This document shows positions 10,361 through 22,900 of a DNA stretch of 64,000 nucleotides, in pieces. Location: assembly GCA_003255025.1 (NCBI GenBank), contig QANY01013809.1, positions 558,001 through 622,000 on the forward strand, read 5' to 3'. Position 1 is the stretch's first letter; the number at the start of each line of letters is the position of its first letter. This stretch comes from Datisca glomerata (lineage: Eukaryota; Streptophyta; Magnoliopsida; Cucurbitales; Datiscaceae). The position numbers and the translations under genes are program-made. The notes beneath the pieces are model-generated. The model searched no databases. It saw only the letters and a list, made by a program, of their open reading frames with translations, and had not been told where the DNA came from.

Positions 10361-10550
10361 AAAGCTTACTTTGTTGTGATTCCTTGCTGTGGGAGACGGA
10401 GACGAAGACTCAAGGATTTGCAGAGAGAGAGATGTTGCGACTTTGAGAGAGTGAAAGATAGAAATAGTAAGATAGAAATAAGAGAAATACAAGTGAGGTA
10501 CACGGAGGGGTAGAGTTTCGTGTAATGTGAGCATCATTTTTTTTCAAACC

Positions 10551-11682
10551 GTCGTTTGAAATTCGCGAAAGGGTTTTTTGGTAACTTCATAAGCCGATTT
10601 TGAATTGAAAGTGTACCAGGGGTCAGGGTAAGCAAAAATTAGTATAATGGTCGAATTCTGTAAAATAATTAGTGTATGAGTTTACTTTAGCAAAAAACTC
10701 TAACTATAATTTGGATTCGGCTTTCTCGTCTATAGCATCTACACAGTTGACATATAGATTCCAACTGCTCATATCGACTTTGAACAAGAATATTTTTATT
10801 CTTTTATTGATTTTGGTGAGAAGCTTATCTCAACTTTCGTTTAGATCTCGATGATTTAGATTGGACGAAAATCACTCCAAGTTAACAGTAGGTGATAATA
10901 CTTATAATTTGAGTGCTAAAAGTCTAAAAACAAGGTTGACTGTCGAATCACAACTATTTATTAAGTCTAACATGCACAATCAACATAAATAAATAGTTGT
11001 GATGCTTTACGCTTATCACACATAATTGTGATTGGCATTTCTCTAGTTTGATTGCTGTTGCATGATTTGTAACCTTTTGATAGAATTGTCTTTCTTAAAC
11101 AATCAAGATATGTTCTTACAAACGTTGTACACTTTTTTTTGCGTTATCTAGGAAGGGGAGTGTATATACATGGATGGAGGTCGGGCAGCCTATCCACTAT
11201 GTAATATCCAAATATTTATACTCCATAAAAATTTAAACTGGAAGTAAAGCACTATTAAATAAAATTATAATATCGAACGGAACGGAACACGTAGCTCAAT
11301 TGATCGTATAAACTTCTCAATCACAATACGCTACAAGTGTTTTTCAAAAGTATGAAAAGACAAATTAATAAAACTTTTGAACACCCAGAGAACCTTTTCG
11401 TGTAGAATAATGAGCTAGCCAACTCCTTTAAACCTACCAAAATTGGAAAAAAAAGGGAAAAAAGAAGAAGAGAAATAAAATAAAGAACGAATGTATATAG
11501 ATCACCAACAGCTTGTTCTAGAGCTTGAACTTTAAACCCAGTAGATTAGCTAGCCTGTGAAGCGAGGCTTGAATCTGTCACACATAAACATGAATTTTCA
11601 AGTCAATGATCTTGCCCCATATTCTCAAGACCTATGATCAATACTGCTCAAGCACAAAACAGACAAATATATAATAAATATG
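10551..11682. other. Gene-poor spacer with one perfect hairpin
   Basis: No coding sequence recognised. The right side probably holds the 3' end of the minus-strand peptide gene. The hairpin at 10947-11003 is listed separately. Confidence 0.5.
10947..11003. repeat. Perfect 16-bp inverted repeat with 25-nt loop
   Basis: Arm ATCACAACTATTTATT (10947-10962) and its exact reverse complement (10988-11003) enclose 25 nt. It could be a small MITE remnant, a hairpin RNA or a transcript end. Confidence 0.75.
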
Positions 11683-11931
11683 TTACTTGTTCTGTGTAGG
11701 ATTAGGAATGCTCGGAGGTATTCGTCTATAATGTGGAACCTTTGCCTCTGCTACTTTAAATGGCATCTTCTTGTCCAAGTACGGACGGAACAGAGCTCTA
11801 GACGTCGTTGAAGAAATGGGTGGTATTGGTAGAACAACTCTTCCTTTGGCTATTTGAAACTCAAGTGAGCGTAACGCTAAAACACTGTAAATTACTGCTC
11901 TCAGTAATTTGAATCCCAAGCTGGATTTCAT
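11683..11931 (-). CDS. Small 82-residue protein, possible CLE-like peptide precursor
   Basis: An 82-codon frame starts at 11931 and ends with TAA at 11683-11685. It begins MKSSLGFKLLRAVIYSVLAL, moderately hydrophobic with basic residues, which could act as a weak signal peptide. The C-terminus, YRRIPPSIPNPTQNK, lines up with the 12-residue CLE motif R-x-V-P-x-G-P-N-P-x-H-N at Arg, three Pro, both Asn and Ser, but has Ile for Gly and Gln for His. CLE precursors are typically about 70-120 residues with the active peptide at the C-terminus, which fits. The start is close to a CT/CA microsatellite that would lie in the 5' UTR or promoter. I infer a secreted signalling peptide, but the missing Gly and His make this uncertain; it may be another small-protein family. 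Confidence 0.5.
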   Translation of the reverse strand: MKSSLGFKLLRAVIYSVLALRSLEFQIAKGRVVLPIPPISSTTSRALFRPYLDKKMPFKVAEAKVPHYRRIPPSIPNPTQNK

Positions 11932-12010
11932 GGTTGTTTTTGCTCACTCAGAGAGCAAAGAATGTCTCTCTTTAGTTCTTCTTCATACAATCATCTTATA
12001 TACTTGCTTG

Positions 12011-12012
<2 letters not shown>

Positions 12013-12089
<77 letters not shown>
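12013..12089. repeat. (TG)n(AG)n compound microsatellite
   Basis: About 17 TG units (12013-12046) followed by about 21 AG units (12047-12089). On the minus strand it is CT then CA, roughly 80-160 bp upstream of the small-protein ATG, a common place for CT tracts in plant 5' leaders. Confidence 0.97.
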
Positions 12090-12091
<2 letters not shown>

Positions 12092-12711
12092 CTAGCTTTT
12101 AGTTATTGTTAATAGTGAATGCAGATTTAAAGTGGGAATGTCATGTGATGAATCTTTGACTAATACAAACTTACAAGTTCCAAAGCAAAACCAAACTGCA
12201 GATTTTGCTTCTAAAAACTTAAATTTTTACTTATTAATCTAAAGTCATGTGATGAGGCACGTGATTTATTTACAAATCTCTGGGTTACAAGCTTTGGATT
12301 CTTCTTCACAACTAATTTACTATTATTAATCTCTGTTAAACACTGTCAAAGATTTCAACTTTGTTTCAGTTTATCTCTGCTTTTCATTTAAAATTTCGTT
12401 TCATTTAAGAAGTCTGTAAACTAATACATGATATGTCTAAGTAGATTGATTAACAATTAAGACAGCAGTTACATTGAAAATTAGCAAATCGAAAAACTCG
12501 TTACACGATATACGACTGAGAAATTCTGTTAAATCGTTCTACGCGTCCTACACGATCCCAAACCAGCAAAACTTGGGTCCTTCTTCGATCTTGTTAGCTA
12601 ATTAGTAGTACCTAACAAGATAGAGAGGAAAACAATTAGGCAAAATGAGATAAAATCCGGAGATGAAAATCACAGTTTTGTTTTGAACATGATCAACTTA
12701 CAAATTATTTT
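12090..12711. other. Spacer between the peptide gene and the 5-phosphatase
   Basis: A/T-rich, no coding sequence recognised. It should contain the promoter of the minus-strand peptide gene and the 3' UTR of the 5-phosphatase gene. Confidence 0.5.
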
Positions 12712-14831
12712 TCAATGAAAATATCTACTATTTGTCGGTAAAAGTTCTTCGATTTCAATTCTCATGTTGGAGCTAGATAGTCCTTTCTTGTGTCCACCCT
12801 CCGTCAGCACAACACCCATCAAAAACGACGAGCAAACGGGGCGGTGATCAGAAAACCGTGATTCCCCGCGAATATAAGAGAGTTGTTGTATGTCATTACC
12901 ATGCCATAGTATTCTATCACACCTGCAGGCCAGTTACTATCCAACTCAGTTTCTTATGAATAACAAAACACATAATCATAATAGCTTCTTAAAATCTATA
13001 TATACCAAGCTGGCGTTCTACGCTTCTTTTTCGACTTTTTCATGTCTCCGGCGTAAGTGTCGGAGTTGTAATAGTATTTGTAAGTAGGCGCGAAGTAGAT
13101 TTTTCCCTCTTTCCATCCCATGAAAACTCGCCCTGCTTCCCTTTCAATCTTAAGCTACAAACAAGAAATAGAGGATGATGCATCAGTTAAACAAGAAATA
13201 GAGGATATGCACTCAACTCTTTTTGCATCATAAACTTAAGACAAGTACCTGATCTTTGTCAAGAAGTGCATCCCATTGATTTTCCTCCATGAGCTTTCGG
13301 GTTTCCGAGAAGCTTAAAGCTATCCGGTAATTCAAGTCTCCTAACCAAATGACTCGACTAGGGCCATTTTAACGTCGAAATATCGAATAGTCAGTGTCGA
13401 TTCTTCCGTGACAAGGTACTGGTAATAATGAACACATGGAAAGGGTATCTGAATTTTTGTTTAAAGACGCTTACTCGTGTTCTAGTATTTTCTCCGGTAA
13501 CTTAGTGTAAGACGTTCGGCAGATCTTCGGGAACTGGGTGTTTTTAATGATCTCTAAGACATCCAAATTTCTCCGAAGCTCATCCCCTTCTTTCTCCCCA
13601 GATGCTAAGTGACTGCAGATGAAGCAGAAGCTTGTCTGATGAAACAACATGCTCACTGATATACATCCCTGAAATGAACAGAATCAAACCAACATCATTA
13701 CCAATTTCGTCGTAAAATGCTACTAATCATACACAAACAGCATATTAGCGTCACACAATCCTACCGATTTAAGATTATACTTATGAATTGGATACTAAAT
13801 CTTATAATCGAAACGATTCTATGACTAAATAATCGAGCATTACCTTGTTACCGAGGCAACCCATGATCCCGCGACTGACACACGAGATTCTCAAATGGCT
13901 AACGAACTGAACAAGCTCTTTCTTCATCCAAACAGTGACAAAAATCCCCACCATCTGTTTACTCGCCACAAGCCCGTACCTCATCTGGTTACTACTTTCG
14001 GAAATTGAAATTTCCGAAGCATCAAACACGCCCGGCTCATCATCGTCCTCCTCTGAAGAAATCGCGTCCTCGCTTAGGGTTGACTGTTGGCACCGGAACC
14101 AGAGGTCTTTGCTGCGCTTCCTCTCTAATTCGGGAGGAGCGCAGTTGCAAGATTTGAGCCGCCGTCGAGTCTCGGTGCGGAAAGCTTTGCTGATGCTTTT
14201 GAGGGAAGGTTTGGGGAAGAAGAGGGAAGTGCCGAGAGAGGAAGTGGGCCTTGATCCTCTTGGTCCAGAATTGGGTGGTTTGTTAAGGGATTGGTTGATT
14301 AGAGTTAGCCATCTTGCTGCTGGTTCGTTGTCTTCAATCACTAGTACATTCCCGGCATTTAGCGGCACAATTTCCTGAAAACTGATCATCAAAGTGAACT
14401 GTGAAACCATTATAATTTGGGAATTCGGGAAATTTCTCGTCTTTTCTTAGAAGACAAACAAGCTTTTTCCCTCCCTCATTACATAATATTCAAAGTGAAT
14501 TAGTCCAGAGTGTCATACCCGAGCACGTACATATCAGCCTGATCATCAGGCTGCAGAAAATCGTCCAAATTAAAGCCACTGTGTGGAGATTTTCCTCCAA
14601 CATTCCATGTTGCTACAAATGCACTAAATCAAAACATGAAGAATAGTATCGTTAGCATAATAAAGATCAATGTGTTTCGTCGAAAAAGTAACGAAAAAAT
14701 TCAGTCAGAACGTACAGGAAGGACTGCTGGTGCTGGACATGTCGGCCAGGGGGAATTGCAGGTTCTGTGCTGCTCAAAAATGAACTCTCTGCTGCTAAAT
14801 CAGAACGCAGATCTAGTTGAGTATCAACCAT
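12712..14831 (-). CDS. Type I inositol polyphosphate 5-phosphatase, seven exons seen
   Basis: It removes the 5-phosphate from inositol phosphates such as Ins(1,4,5)P3 and, in some members, from phosphoinositides. Exons, 5' to 3': about 14831-14716, 14623-14519, 14381-13844, 13668-13475, 13357-13249, 13154-13006 and 12922-12712. All junctions are GT-AG and keep frame. Diagnostic parts: [90 protein letters not shown] (first signature), RRTPAWCDRIL (second signature) and [13 protein letters not shown]. The stop is TGA at 12712-12714. An acidic insert (SEEDDDEP, near 14050) between the N- and C-terminal parts of the domain is typical of the plant IP5P4/IP5P5-like group. The N-terminus is unresolved: MVDTQ at 14831 is in frame, but another exon probably lies upstream. 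No lesion seen. Confidence 0.92.
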
Positions 14832-16440
14832 TTTCAAATAAATAGCAGACAGAAAATAATTCATTATCTCTAACTATTATTATCAGTTAAGCAAAAAAAT
14901 ATATTCTTTCTTCCTTTCTTGCATTAATTAGCTTAAAGTTCAAAAAATGAATATATTCTTTATGATGGACCAACCAAATTGCCATGTTTCTTCTTCTCTG
15001 TCCATATCATTATCTTTTCCTCAACCATTTCAGGTCAATCTATATTATAGTTTGAATAAATTTCTCAATAATATCATATGATAAATTAGGAAAAAAGAGA
15101 ATATTTTTCCAGTAGTAATAAACCAGAACCAGAAGTACAGCGTATTCAAGGAATATATAGACCCAAAAGGAAGAAGAAAGTAACTTCTGGGAAAATGATT
15201 AATACTCATAAGTTCAGCCACCCACTCACCAGAGGAATCAAATGAGCATTTGGACGTTTTCTTTCCATTTCTTTCTCCAATGGCGAAAATCTTTTGAATA
15301 ATAGACTGAAAATGAGAGAGGGTAGAAGAAGATAGATAAGATAAGGATTAATCACTTTATTGATTGTTATGAACCATATCCTTTGAGAAAATAATAATAA
15401 GTTTGAAGGAAAGGAACATATCCGGAACGTGGAAACATGGATGGAAAGGAAAAGAAAAGAAAAGAAGGAAAAGGAAATGAAAAGAAAATGAAGGAAACCA
15501 ACCCCACCATCTTTTTGCTGTCTTCTTGGCTGCTTAGCGTCATGCTTGAAACTGCAACTTTCTCATCAATGCTACTGACCCACATTCGTAAACCTTCAAA
15601 GGAAAAAACAGAGTAATACAATAAACCATTTATTACTTCTGCTAATTTTGAGCATTATACAAAAAAAAACCCAAATCAAATTAAGGACAAAAATTACAAT
15701 TCACTGTTTGATCCAACAAGAAATTGACAATTTGCCTGATGGCAACAGGGTATTGGATAAATCCCAAATGAACAGGGAAAACAGAGGAAAGAATTGTGAA
15801 ACAACCCAATATAAAAGAGTGAATCTTTGCTCAAACCCATGAATCAAATTACCAGGAAATGGAGAAAATCAGAGGCAGAAATCTATGGAGGAGGAAAAGG
15901 ATTGGATTAGGATATGCTGTAAAAAAGAGAAAAACAGGCCACCCATGAAGAAGTTGACAGGCTAGATGGGTATTCTGAAGAAAGTCAACTGCCCAAGCAA
16001 TTCATATATATAATTGAAAAAAGAAGAGATTAAATTTGAACTGCTAGATTTTCCGGGAAAACACATAGAAAATTGAAAAGAGAAAAGCAAGGGGACCTGA
16101 ATAGACGAAGATCTAGAACACGGGAAAAATCTGTCTGATATGAAATGGAATGACTTGTAAAATTTGCGCTTCCAAGAACTGAATGAGAATTCATTGGAGT
16201 CTTCAAAAGGGTATAAGGTCTACGTGAACAAATGGAATAGAAATATGAAAGAAAGTGGATTTACGTGCAAAGAGGATCTGGGTATTGCGAAATTTTATAT
16301 ATTTTCTCGGGAAAATAAAAGGGGAAAAGAAAATCGTTTTAAGAAACGGTCAAAAAAGCGAATGAGGAGGAAAATAAAAAATCGAAGATGTCCCTTCAAA
16401 CATCTGTGGGAGGAAACGCTGTGTTCCGTCAGTTTATAGG
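14832..16440. other. Upstream region of the 5-phosphatase, possible first exon 15230-15268
   Basis: On the minus strand an ATG at 15268 opens a short frame (MERKRPNAHLIPL) that ends at a good GTGAGT donor at 15229. It could be the first coding exon of the 5-phosphatase, but I could not join it in frame to the next exon with confidence. Beyond this the region is A/G-rich without recognisable genes and probably holds the promoter. Confidence 0.35.
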
Positions 16441-19400
16441 TTGTTGTGTTGTGGTGTGGTAAAAACTAAAAATATTGTTCCAATTTTCAACCTTAAAATG
16501 ACAAAAAATAACACAACACGGTTTTTTCTCTTTAATTAATAAGGTCAGATAAAAAGCGAGGTAGTTTTTAGTGGGAAAATGACCGCACGTGCGCGCCCGC
16601 ACCCCAAATTGTGCTAATTGTAGTCATTTCTTAACGTCTCAAATGTAAAGAGATAATTTGAATCAACACTTAAGTCTTATAAAATTGTAGCTTCCAGTTA
16701 TAATATTTTTTAATCTTAGTAGAATTTTGTAATTTAAAAAAATATCTCAAATGTATTCATTTTTTAAAATAAAATTGTTAAAGAGGGATGACATGTTTTT
16801 TCAATCTCGATTCTTAGACTATTTTTTAAGGATACAATCATCTCAACAAAAATTAAGAAAATTAATGAACAAAAATTTTGATTTGAGCTCATCTGAATAA
16901 TTAAAATATAATCAAACACTTACCGATAAATTAACAAAATCTCTAACATTTTGCTACACGAGGTAGCATATGTTTCTTGAGAAAAAAAATATTTTTTTAA
17001 TTTCACTAAGATTTTTGAAAACAATATTAGTATACTTAACAATTAATTCATAAGATCTTTTTTTAGAAGCATTTTTGAGTTTTAAACACTTGAAACAAAC
17101 ATTAAAAATAGTGAATGAAAACTTAAAAGGGTACAAAAAAAATGTGATAAGTTGGAATGGGAGCTATCAAATAAAGATGAAAACAACATCAATTAATCTT
17201 TGGATGGACATCGCTTGAATCAAATTAAGAGGCAACTTAGAAATAGTGACCTTTACTATTATGAAGAGCATAATTTTCCTATTTCTATTCTATTTTATTT
17301 TTTAAAATACTATGTAAGAATTCTGAAACAATGAACTCACAATGTTCCAAATTCTTTATTCTCTCCCAATTGGACATCCAATATTCTTCCAACATTGAGA
17401 ATTTAAATATTTGGTTTGGACAGATTTAAAAAGCACCACAATATCTAAATAGAATTTAAACACTATTTACTCCTATTAGAATGTCTTTTTATCAATAGTG
17501 AGATCTCCTTCATTGCATAAACTGTGTAATTATTAATATTAAATTATGGCAAAATACATGTTTTTCAAATTAGGTAGAAATATTTTCCCAACATCAGTTA
17601 TTCACAGGTTTATCTCGTAAATAAAATAATAAAAACACCATTCTTTTAAAACAAATGAAAAATGACAAAAACTATTTTTTCAAGTAAAAATGGCCGGAAA
17701 GCTATTTTTTACAAAAATGACCAAAATGACTAAAGTAGATAATTTATTTACAGAAGTTATAAAAACGTAAATAAATTATTTACTTGTTCTAGGCATTTTT
17801 ACGGTTTGACTGGAAATATGTATTTTTGTAATGCCATAGCTTATTTAATGGTCAAAATCATCTAATAAGAAAGGTTCAAGTAATCAAGAATATGGGCTTA
17901 CTCATATTATATGTTATATAATGTTATATTATGTATGTATGTATATAGTTTTAGGGCACTAAATGTAGGGAAGTTGCCTGGTTGAAAAGGTAAAAAGGGT
18001 ACCCTAAATAGAGGAAGACCAGTTTTCTTTTAGGTTGGCAATGGAGGGAAGAGGATTCTCTCTCTTGACAGCCTGTTTGGGATTTTGCTTCCATTGTGCT
18101 TCATTGCTTAGAAGCAAGCCATGAACATCCCCACTTCTCTATGTTTCTTGTGTAAACAAATGCCTTCTTTTACTAATCTTTGTTTATTGCATTTTGCTCT
18201 AATTGGGGACATCTTCATGGGAATTGGTCTTTTCCCTCTTTTCTCTACTTCTAAGTATTTTATTCATTCAATGTTTAAGACAACCATGAAAATTATTGTT
18301 TTTAATTGCACGTTAAATTCTTGTACTTTGTCACAAGAATGTGTATGATTATTTTTGTACTATTTTAACGATGAAATTTGGATTAGCAATCTTCTTTACT
18401 AAAAGTTATATTTAAATAGTGTTAACTATTAGGCATGAATAATGAAAGAGTTTAACTGACGTGAAATAGTATGATATTTTCATTGAGATCTATTTGGTTT
18501 TCGCTTTTTTAATTTATTTCCACATGAAACGTGATTTATCACGAGTTGTGATATATAATATTTTTCTGTCATGATGATATGTACATGTTTCTTACTATCA
18601 ACTCAAGTTTCTTAAAACTAAAGTTATATATGGAGATAAAAATCTAAATTTAGCTTATGTGTTGGCTCTAAGAGAAATTTTAACAATATGATTACAGGAC
18701 AGTACCAAGAACGTTTACAAAATTAAATCATGAGGCGATGTGAGATGATCCGGAAAAACCTCTTTTATAGTGACAATATCATAGTATTGTAGTCTTGCTC
18801 TTATCTTAAACAAGTCTTAAAACTCAAGCTCACATATATGAATTTGTGTTTTCGAGTCACCCCTACCCTTAATCCTCTAAAATTTGTAATTTCGTATAAA
18901 AAATGTTTCAGTGAGAGAAACGTCTTTTTTTAAGAAGAATTCCCATTTTTTTGTTGAATTGAGAATATGCTATTTGAACTCACAGTTTTAATCAAGAATA
19001 GAAATTTAGTGACCAAACTGAATTATGAGGGGCATTGTTGACCAACAAAGTACTTTGACAAAAATTAAAAATAATAATGTTCAAAGAAACGGTTCCGGAC
19101 AGTGTCTTGCATGTTATCAGTATCCCCAAATGGCCTCAAGTCAACATTAATCCATTAATAAACCCATGACTAGAACACTTAAGCAGTTGCTTCAGCATTT
19201 AATGTTCTGTTTGCTCAAGTAATTTCACTCAAACCTAAAATAATCTTCATATTGATCCTCAACTATCAGTCGAGTTACACTCCTAACCAAAATGTAAAAA
19301 TCAGAATTACCAGATTATCTAGTACAAACTACATGTCCTTGTTATCTATGTAAATGACCAAAATGATTCCCTAAAAGGAAAACACATGAGCAACGATAGA

Positions 19401-19961
19401 CAGACGGTTGAATTTGACATGTTTAATCAGATCTAAACGGATCATATCAAATAAAGAATAAGCAAACAAAAATTAAAAAAACACTTGGACCAGATTTAAT
19501 CTGGACGACCAAATCCGACATACTGTAACAAAGAATTTTCCCGCAGTAGTAATTATTCCACTAAACATAGTCTCCTCTCCCATAAACTGCCAAATACAAC
19601 GAATGGGTGATCAATCATTGGATCAACTTACTTACTGAAGAACTAAAATGTAGTAGAGCCACTACATGAGGCTGTAATACTAAACAAATGCTGAGCTCAA
19701 TAATCAGTTAATCATAAGAAATATTCTGCCAGAATAATGAGCTATTTTACTCCATAATCAAAAACCATACACAAAATGCACATTCCATCTGTCATTAACA
19801 CCAGGAAGAAGACGGTCAAGTAGACAACTAGAATGTTTCTATCTACCAAGTAAAGGGTTCTAAGTGTCATTGCCAACATCTAAATAAAAAAAGAATGAAA
19901 CCGAGTAGAAACAACAATTACAAGGAGAGGAATATAGGCACAGTCAAAAAAACTTGCCACA
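16441..19961. other. Gene-poor A/T-rich spacer
   Basis: 3.5 kb with no recognised protein family, tRNA or clear transposon end. A TATA-like stretch (17935-17950) precedes a 27-codon frame at 18041-18124 starting MEGRGFSLLTACLGFCFHC; its TGA overlaps the ATG of a second short frame. There is too little to call a gene. Confidence 0.5.
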
Positions 19962-22900
19962 TCAAGATTGCATTGTCATCATAGAAACAGAACCAGGTTC
20001 GTGCCCATGCACCCTCAATCGGTAGATACAAGTGTGGGAAGGGCTTCCATGGTTGGACGTGAAATCAAACCTTACAGTGTCGACAATACCCAAGCCTGCT
20101 ATTTCCAATACATCGAAGGTCTGCGCATTGCTTTTCTCAAGGTCATAAGTGAATTCCGATAGAAGATACATTTTCTCAGAATTGATTGCTGACTCAGTAT
20201 CCTCCCCTTGAAGCCATCCAGACACCCTGCAGTCCTTAGGAGCACTTGATCTATCATAAGCAACACTCTGTTTAAAAAAAAAAGAATTCTGAATACTTGT
20301 ACAACTAGCAAATGGAAAGAAGAAATAACCATCCAAGAACAACTAGCAAATGGAAAGAAGAAATAACCATCCAAGAACGCAGAGAAAAAATATATAGATA
20401 GTCTGGTGATACTGAGAAAGTGAGAATTAGACTTGAACATGCCATTTCGCCAAGTAATACACTCCATCAGCACAACTCATATATTACCCGCTCGCGCACC
20501 TTATACCTCTAAATGACCAAAACCTACCTGTTAAAGCTAAATCAACATCAAACACATCATCTCTCTGCCTTTAGTCCCTCAAAAGTCAACAAAACTTCCA
20601 TAGTTAGCCCCATTATCTAGCTGTTTCATTTTTTTGACAATGTTTCAAATTCTAGGGGACTTGGTAAAGGTGCTTGAATCCAAAGTTTTTGAGGGCTTAA
20701 CTATCAATGTCAACTCATTTTGCCACTACTCTTATCTCCTTCATGACAGAAATCATTCCCTCGGAAACTATCCTGACACTATCACCACCAAACCAGTACT
20801 GCCTGTCCACTGCACTGCATCCATCTGTCATTTACACTGATAACTTATTGCGAGAAGCAGTATGACAACTGTAGTTTGAAATGCCTCGCTTAAGCCTCAG
20901 TAATGCGCCAGTCCCGCAACTCACCTCAATTCTCACGTAGGTGTGCTTTTACAAACGCTAAGTATAATCAAACAAGGAAATAAATGCTACCTCACCCATT
21001 ATCAAATCCTGAAATAAAAAACTTTCCACCCTTGCTGCCAAAAAAAAAAAGTACCAACCATTGTGAACTAGAAATACTTTTCATCAACATTCTATCCTCT
21101 TTTACTCATGTTCCTACCAGCCTAAGTTCCAAAAGAGTATAAAAAGTTTATTGCATATAATCAGTTTTGTTAACTGTATCATTAAATCTCTCTTTTATTT
21201 ATACATATTAAGTAACTGTGTATAATCATATGTTCACATTCGTTAATGCTATAATAAGAAAAAACAACTACTCCCTGTAACTTTATATCAAAATATCCTC
21301 CTTCATTTGACTATCATACACCAAAGTCACTAAAGAAGTAACGTCAAAGGAAAAGCACACCCTTATCAGCTTTACGACTTCATCTTCAAGAATCAATCAT
21401 TTGACCTCCTAATTAATTATCGTCCTTTGTTCTCCATAGCAACTGGGTATCAACTTGATTGTTTGTTAATCAGATTCGGAGAGACATAGACATTGAAATG
21501 GATATCTTCAATTATTGACGAACTCCTATCTACTCCCCCAATTATATGGAGTAGATGCATCATAAATCCAAAAAGGATCCTATATTGGGGCTAGTTAAGA
21601 ATTTTGCCAGCTAATTAATTATGTAAATCCAGAATCTAGGTTCCATATTGATATGATAGTATGTTTAAAGCCCAATCCATAAAAACCCAGAAGGGTGAAC
21701 CTTAAAGACTCGCATCTATGATCTATCCAATAAATACCACAAAACAGAAAAAAAAAAAAAAAAAAAAAAAAAAGCTTAACTGAAAGGTCTCAGTGAATAT
21801 CTTATTGTACCAGCTAATGTTAAACCACCTACGATATTGAGTCCGTAACATTCAGTAACTGGCTAAAGAAAACAATGATCATAAGCTCTTTAGACTTTAG
21901 AGCAGAATCGACAATTAAACTATCTTGACTAACAAAGAAATAGATAAACCCTTTCAAATTGCAGATTCATGTGCAAGAGGTTAGTGAAGATTAAAGTGAA
22001 AGAAACACCTTTGCAACGTGTTCCAAAGTAATTGATTCTGGAATGATAGCGGTCCGCAGTTTAATTTGAACAAATCCACTGCTACCTTTCAAGGGGAAAC
22101 ACTGGCCAGGTTCTCCAAAACTTGGTTTCAACATCTTATCTGCATCGTTATGAACCCCTTTTCTTGCACTCGCCTGAAACCAATTACTTCCCCTCCCCGC
22201 CAGATAGGGTTTGGAATGCTGCGTAACCATTGCCCCACCAGAAGCCAGAGCATAATCTACTCTCCCAAGTCCATCAGCGGCATGCTTCTCGATTTCCTTC
22301 TCGACAATCTCCCTTGCATACGCTCTTACCTCATCCAAACTCGCAACCCCATCGCCAAATTCAGCGCTCTTCGCCTTGGTCATAGCCTGGTAAATCTTCT
22401 CAAACTCCTGCTTTGATAACCAATCCACAGACCTCAACTCGCCTAAAGACCTCTCCAATCCATCACTTTTGGCCTCCAACCTATTCAAACCGCTAGTCCA
22501 GTCAGCCTCTTTCTCCTCAATCTTCTTGGTGACTTCCCTTCTCAATCCTCCAATCTCGTTCTCGATCTTGCGATCGACGACATCCACCTGTACCTGGATC
22601 ATCTTCGTAGTAGTCTTTAAGAAAGCTTCCACTTCAGCAATCCGCCCTTCGACCTCCGACAGTCCCATCTGAGCCCCAACGGAGCCATCACCAGACTTCA
22701 ACGCTAAGCTTCTAATTAACTGAACCAAGCCCAGAATCACGATCAAAAGTACGAAGTTTTTGGCAAAGACGCCGAAAATGGTGAGCCACCTAGGCTTCTC
22801 GGGCTTAGTGAGGACTTTGCGAGTGCGGCGAGGCAAAACGGTCGAATTGGCCATGGCTTTCTTGACTTGAACCAAATCCTTGGAGGCTCGCTCGAGAACC

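Larger units (their letters stand above)
6015..10537 (-). pseudogene. DUF1985/Ulp1-like cysteine protease gene of MULE-1, decayed
   Basis: Read right to left. A likely 5' UTR exon ends at a GTAAGC donor (10369), and a 564-bp leader intron precedes the ATG at 9801. The DUF1985 part (9801 to about 9070) includes FSLMTGLKFGEAWDEKK and STKVPRILKWCP. A Glu/Lys-rich hinge follows (8806-7850). FKPFQPYCDVSLEDEARF near 7660, VDIGFYTVDVTSFKKLVS near 7100, and HLDAYLELMTRDWQDYNPHI near 6930 lead to the C48 protease domain: SHWIAID (His) near 6455, then IYNSM where the family has Asp, and FDCGVF (Cys) in the last exon 6015-6162. The stop is TAA at 6015-6017. C48 enzymes cleave SUMO or related modifiers. 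Several in-frame stops and an AT in place of the GT donor at 6249-6250 mark it as dead. Confidence 0.85.
2640..10550. mobile_element. MULE-1: Mutator-like element with transposase and DUF1985/Ulp1 genes
   Basis: A MuDR-type transposase on + (about 2690-5427) faces a DUF1985/Ulp1 protease gene on - (10537 to 6015). This pairing is known from Kaonashi-type MULEs, in which a Ulp1-like protease travels with the transposase. The stated ends are only the limits of recognisable gene sequence; I could not find convincing terminal inverted repeats or a 9-bp target duplication. Both genes carry in-frame stops. Every non-coding gap holds a block of the palindromic P2 repeat. Confidence 0.8.

Noticed and set aside
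2640..10680. Terminal inverted repeats of MULE-1 in 2540-2700 and 10540-10700
   Set aside because: By eye I found no convincing match between the two sides or a 9-bp duplication, so the ends are left undefined.
13935..14378. Plus-strand 147-codon frame
   Set aside because: Antisense shadow of the large 5-phosphatase exon 13844-14381, which is the conserved strand.
18041..18348. Two overlapping short frames (MEGRGFSLLTACLGF... and MNIPTSLCFLCKQMPS...)
   Set aside because: No family match, and not long enough to exceed chance in this composition. The TATA-like upstream stretch is not sufficient.
19962..20473. 124-codon minus frame at 20473-20099 overlapping the SUN second exon
   Set aside because: It runs in another frame through the intron duplication. 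The SUN exon has clear homology and splice sites.
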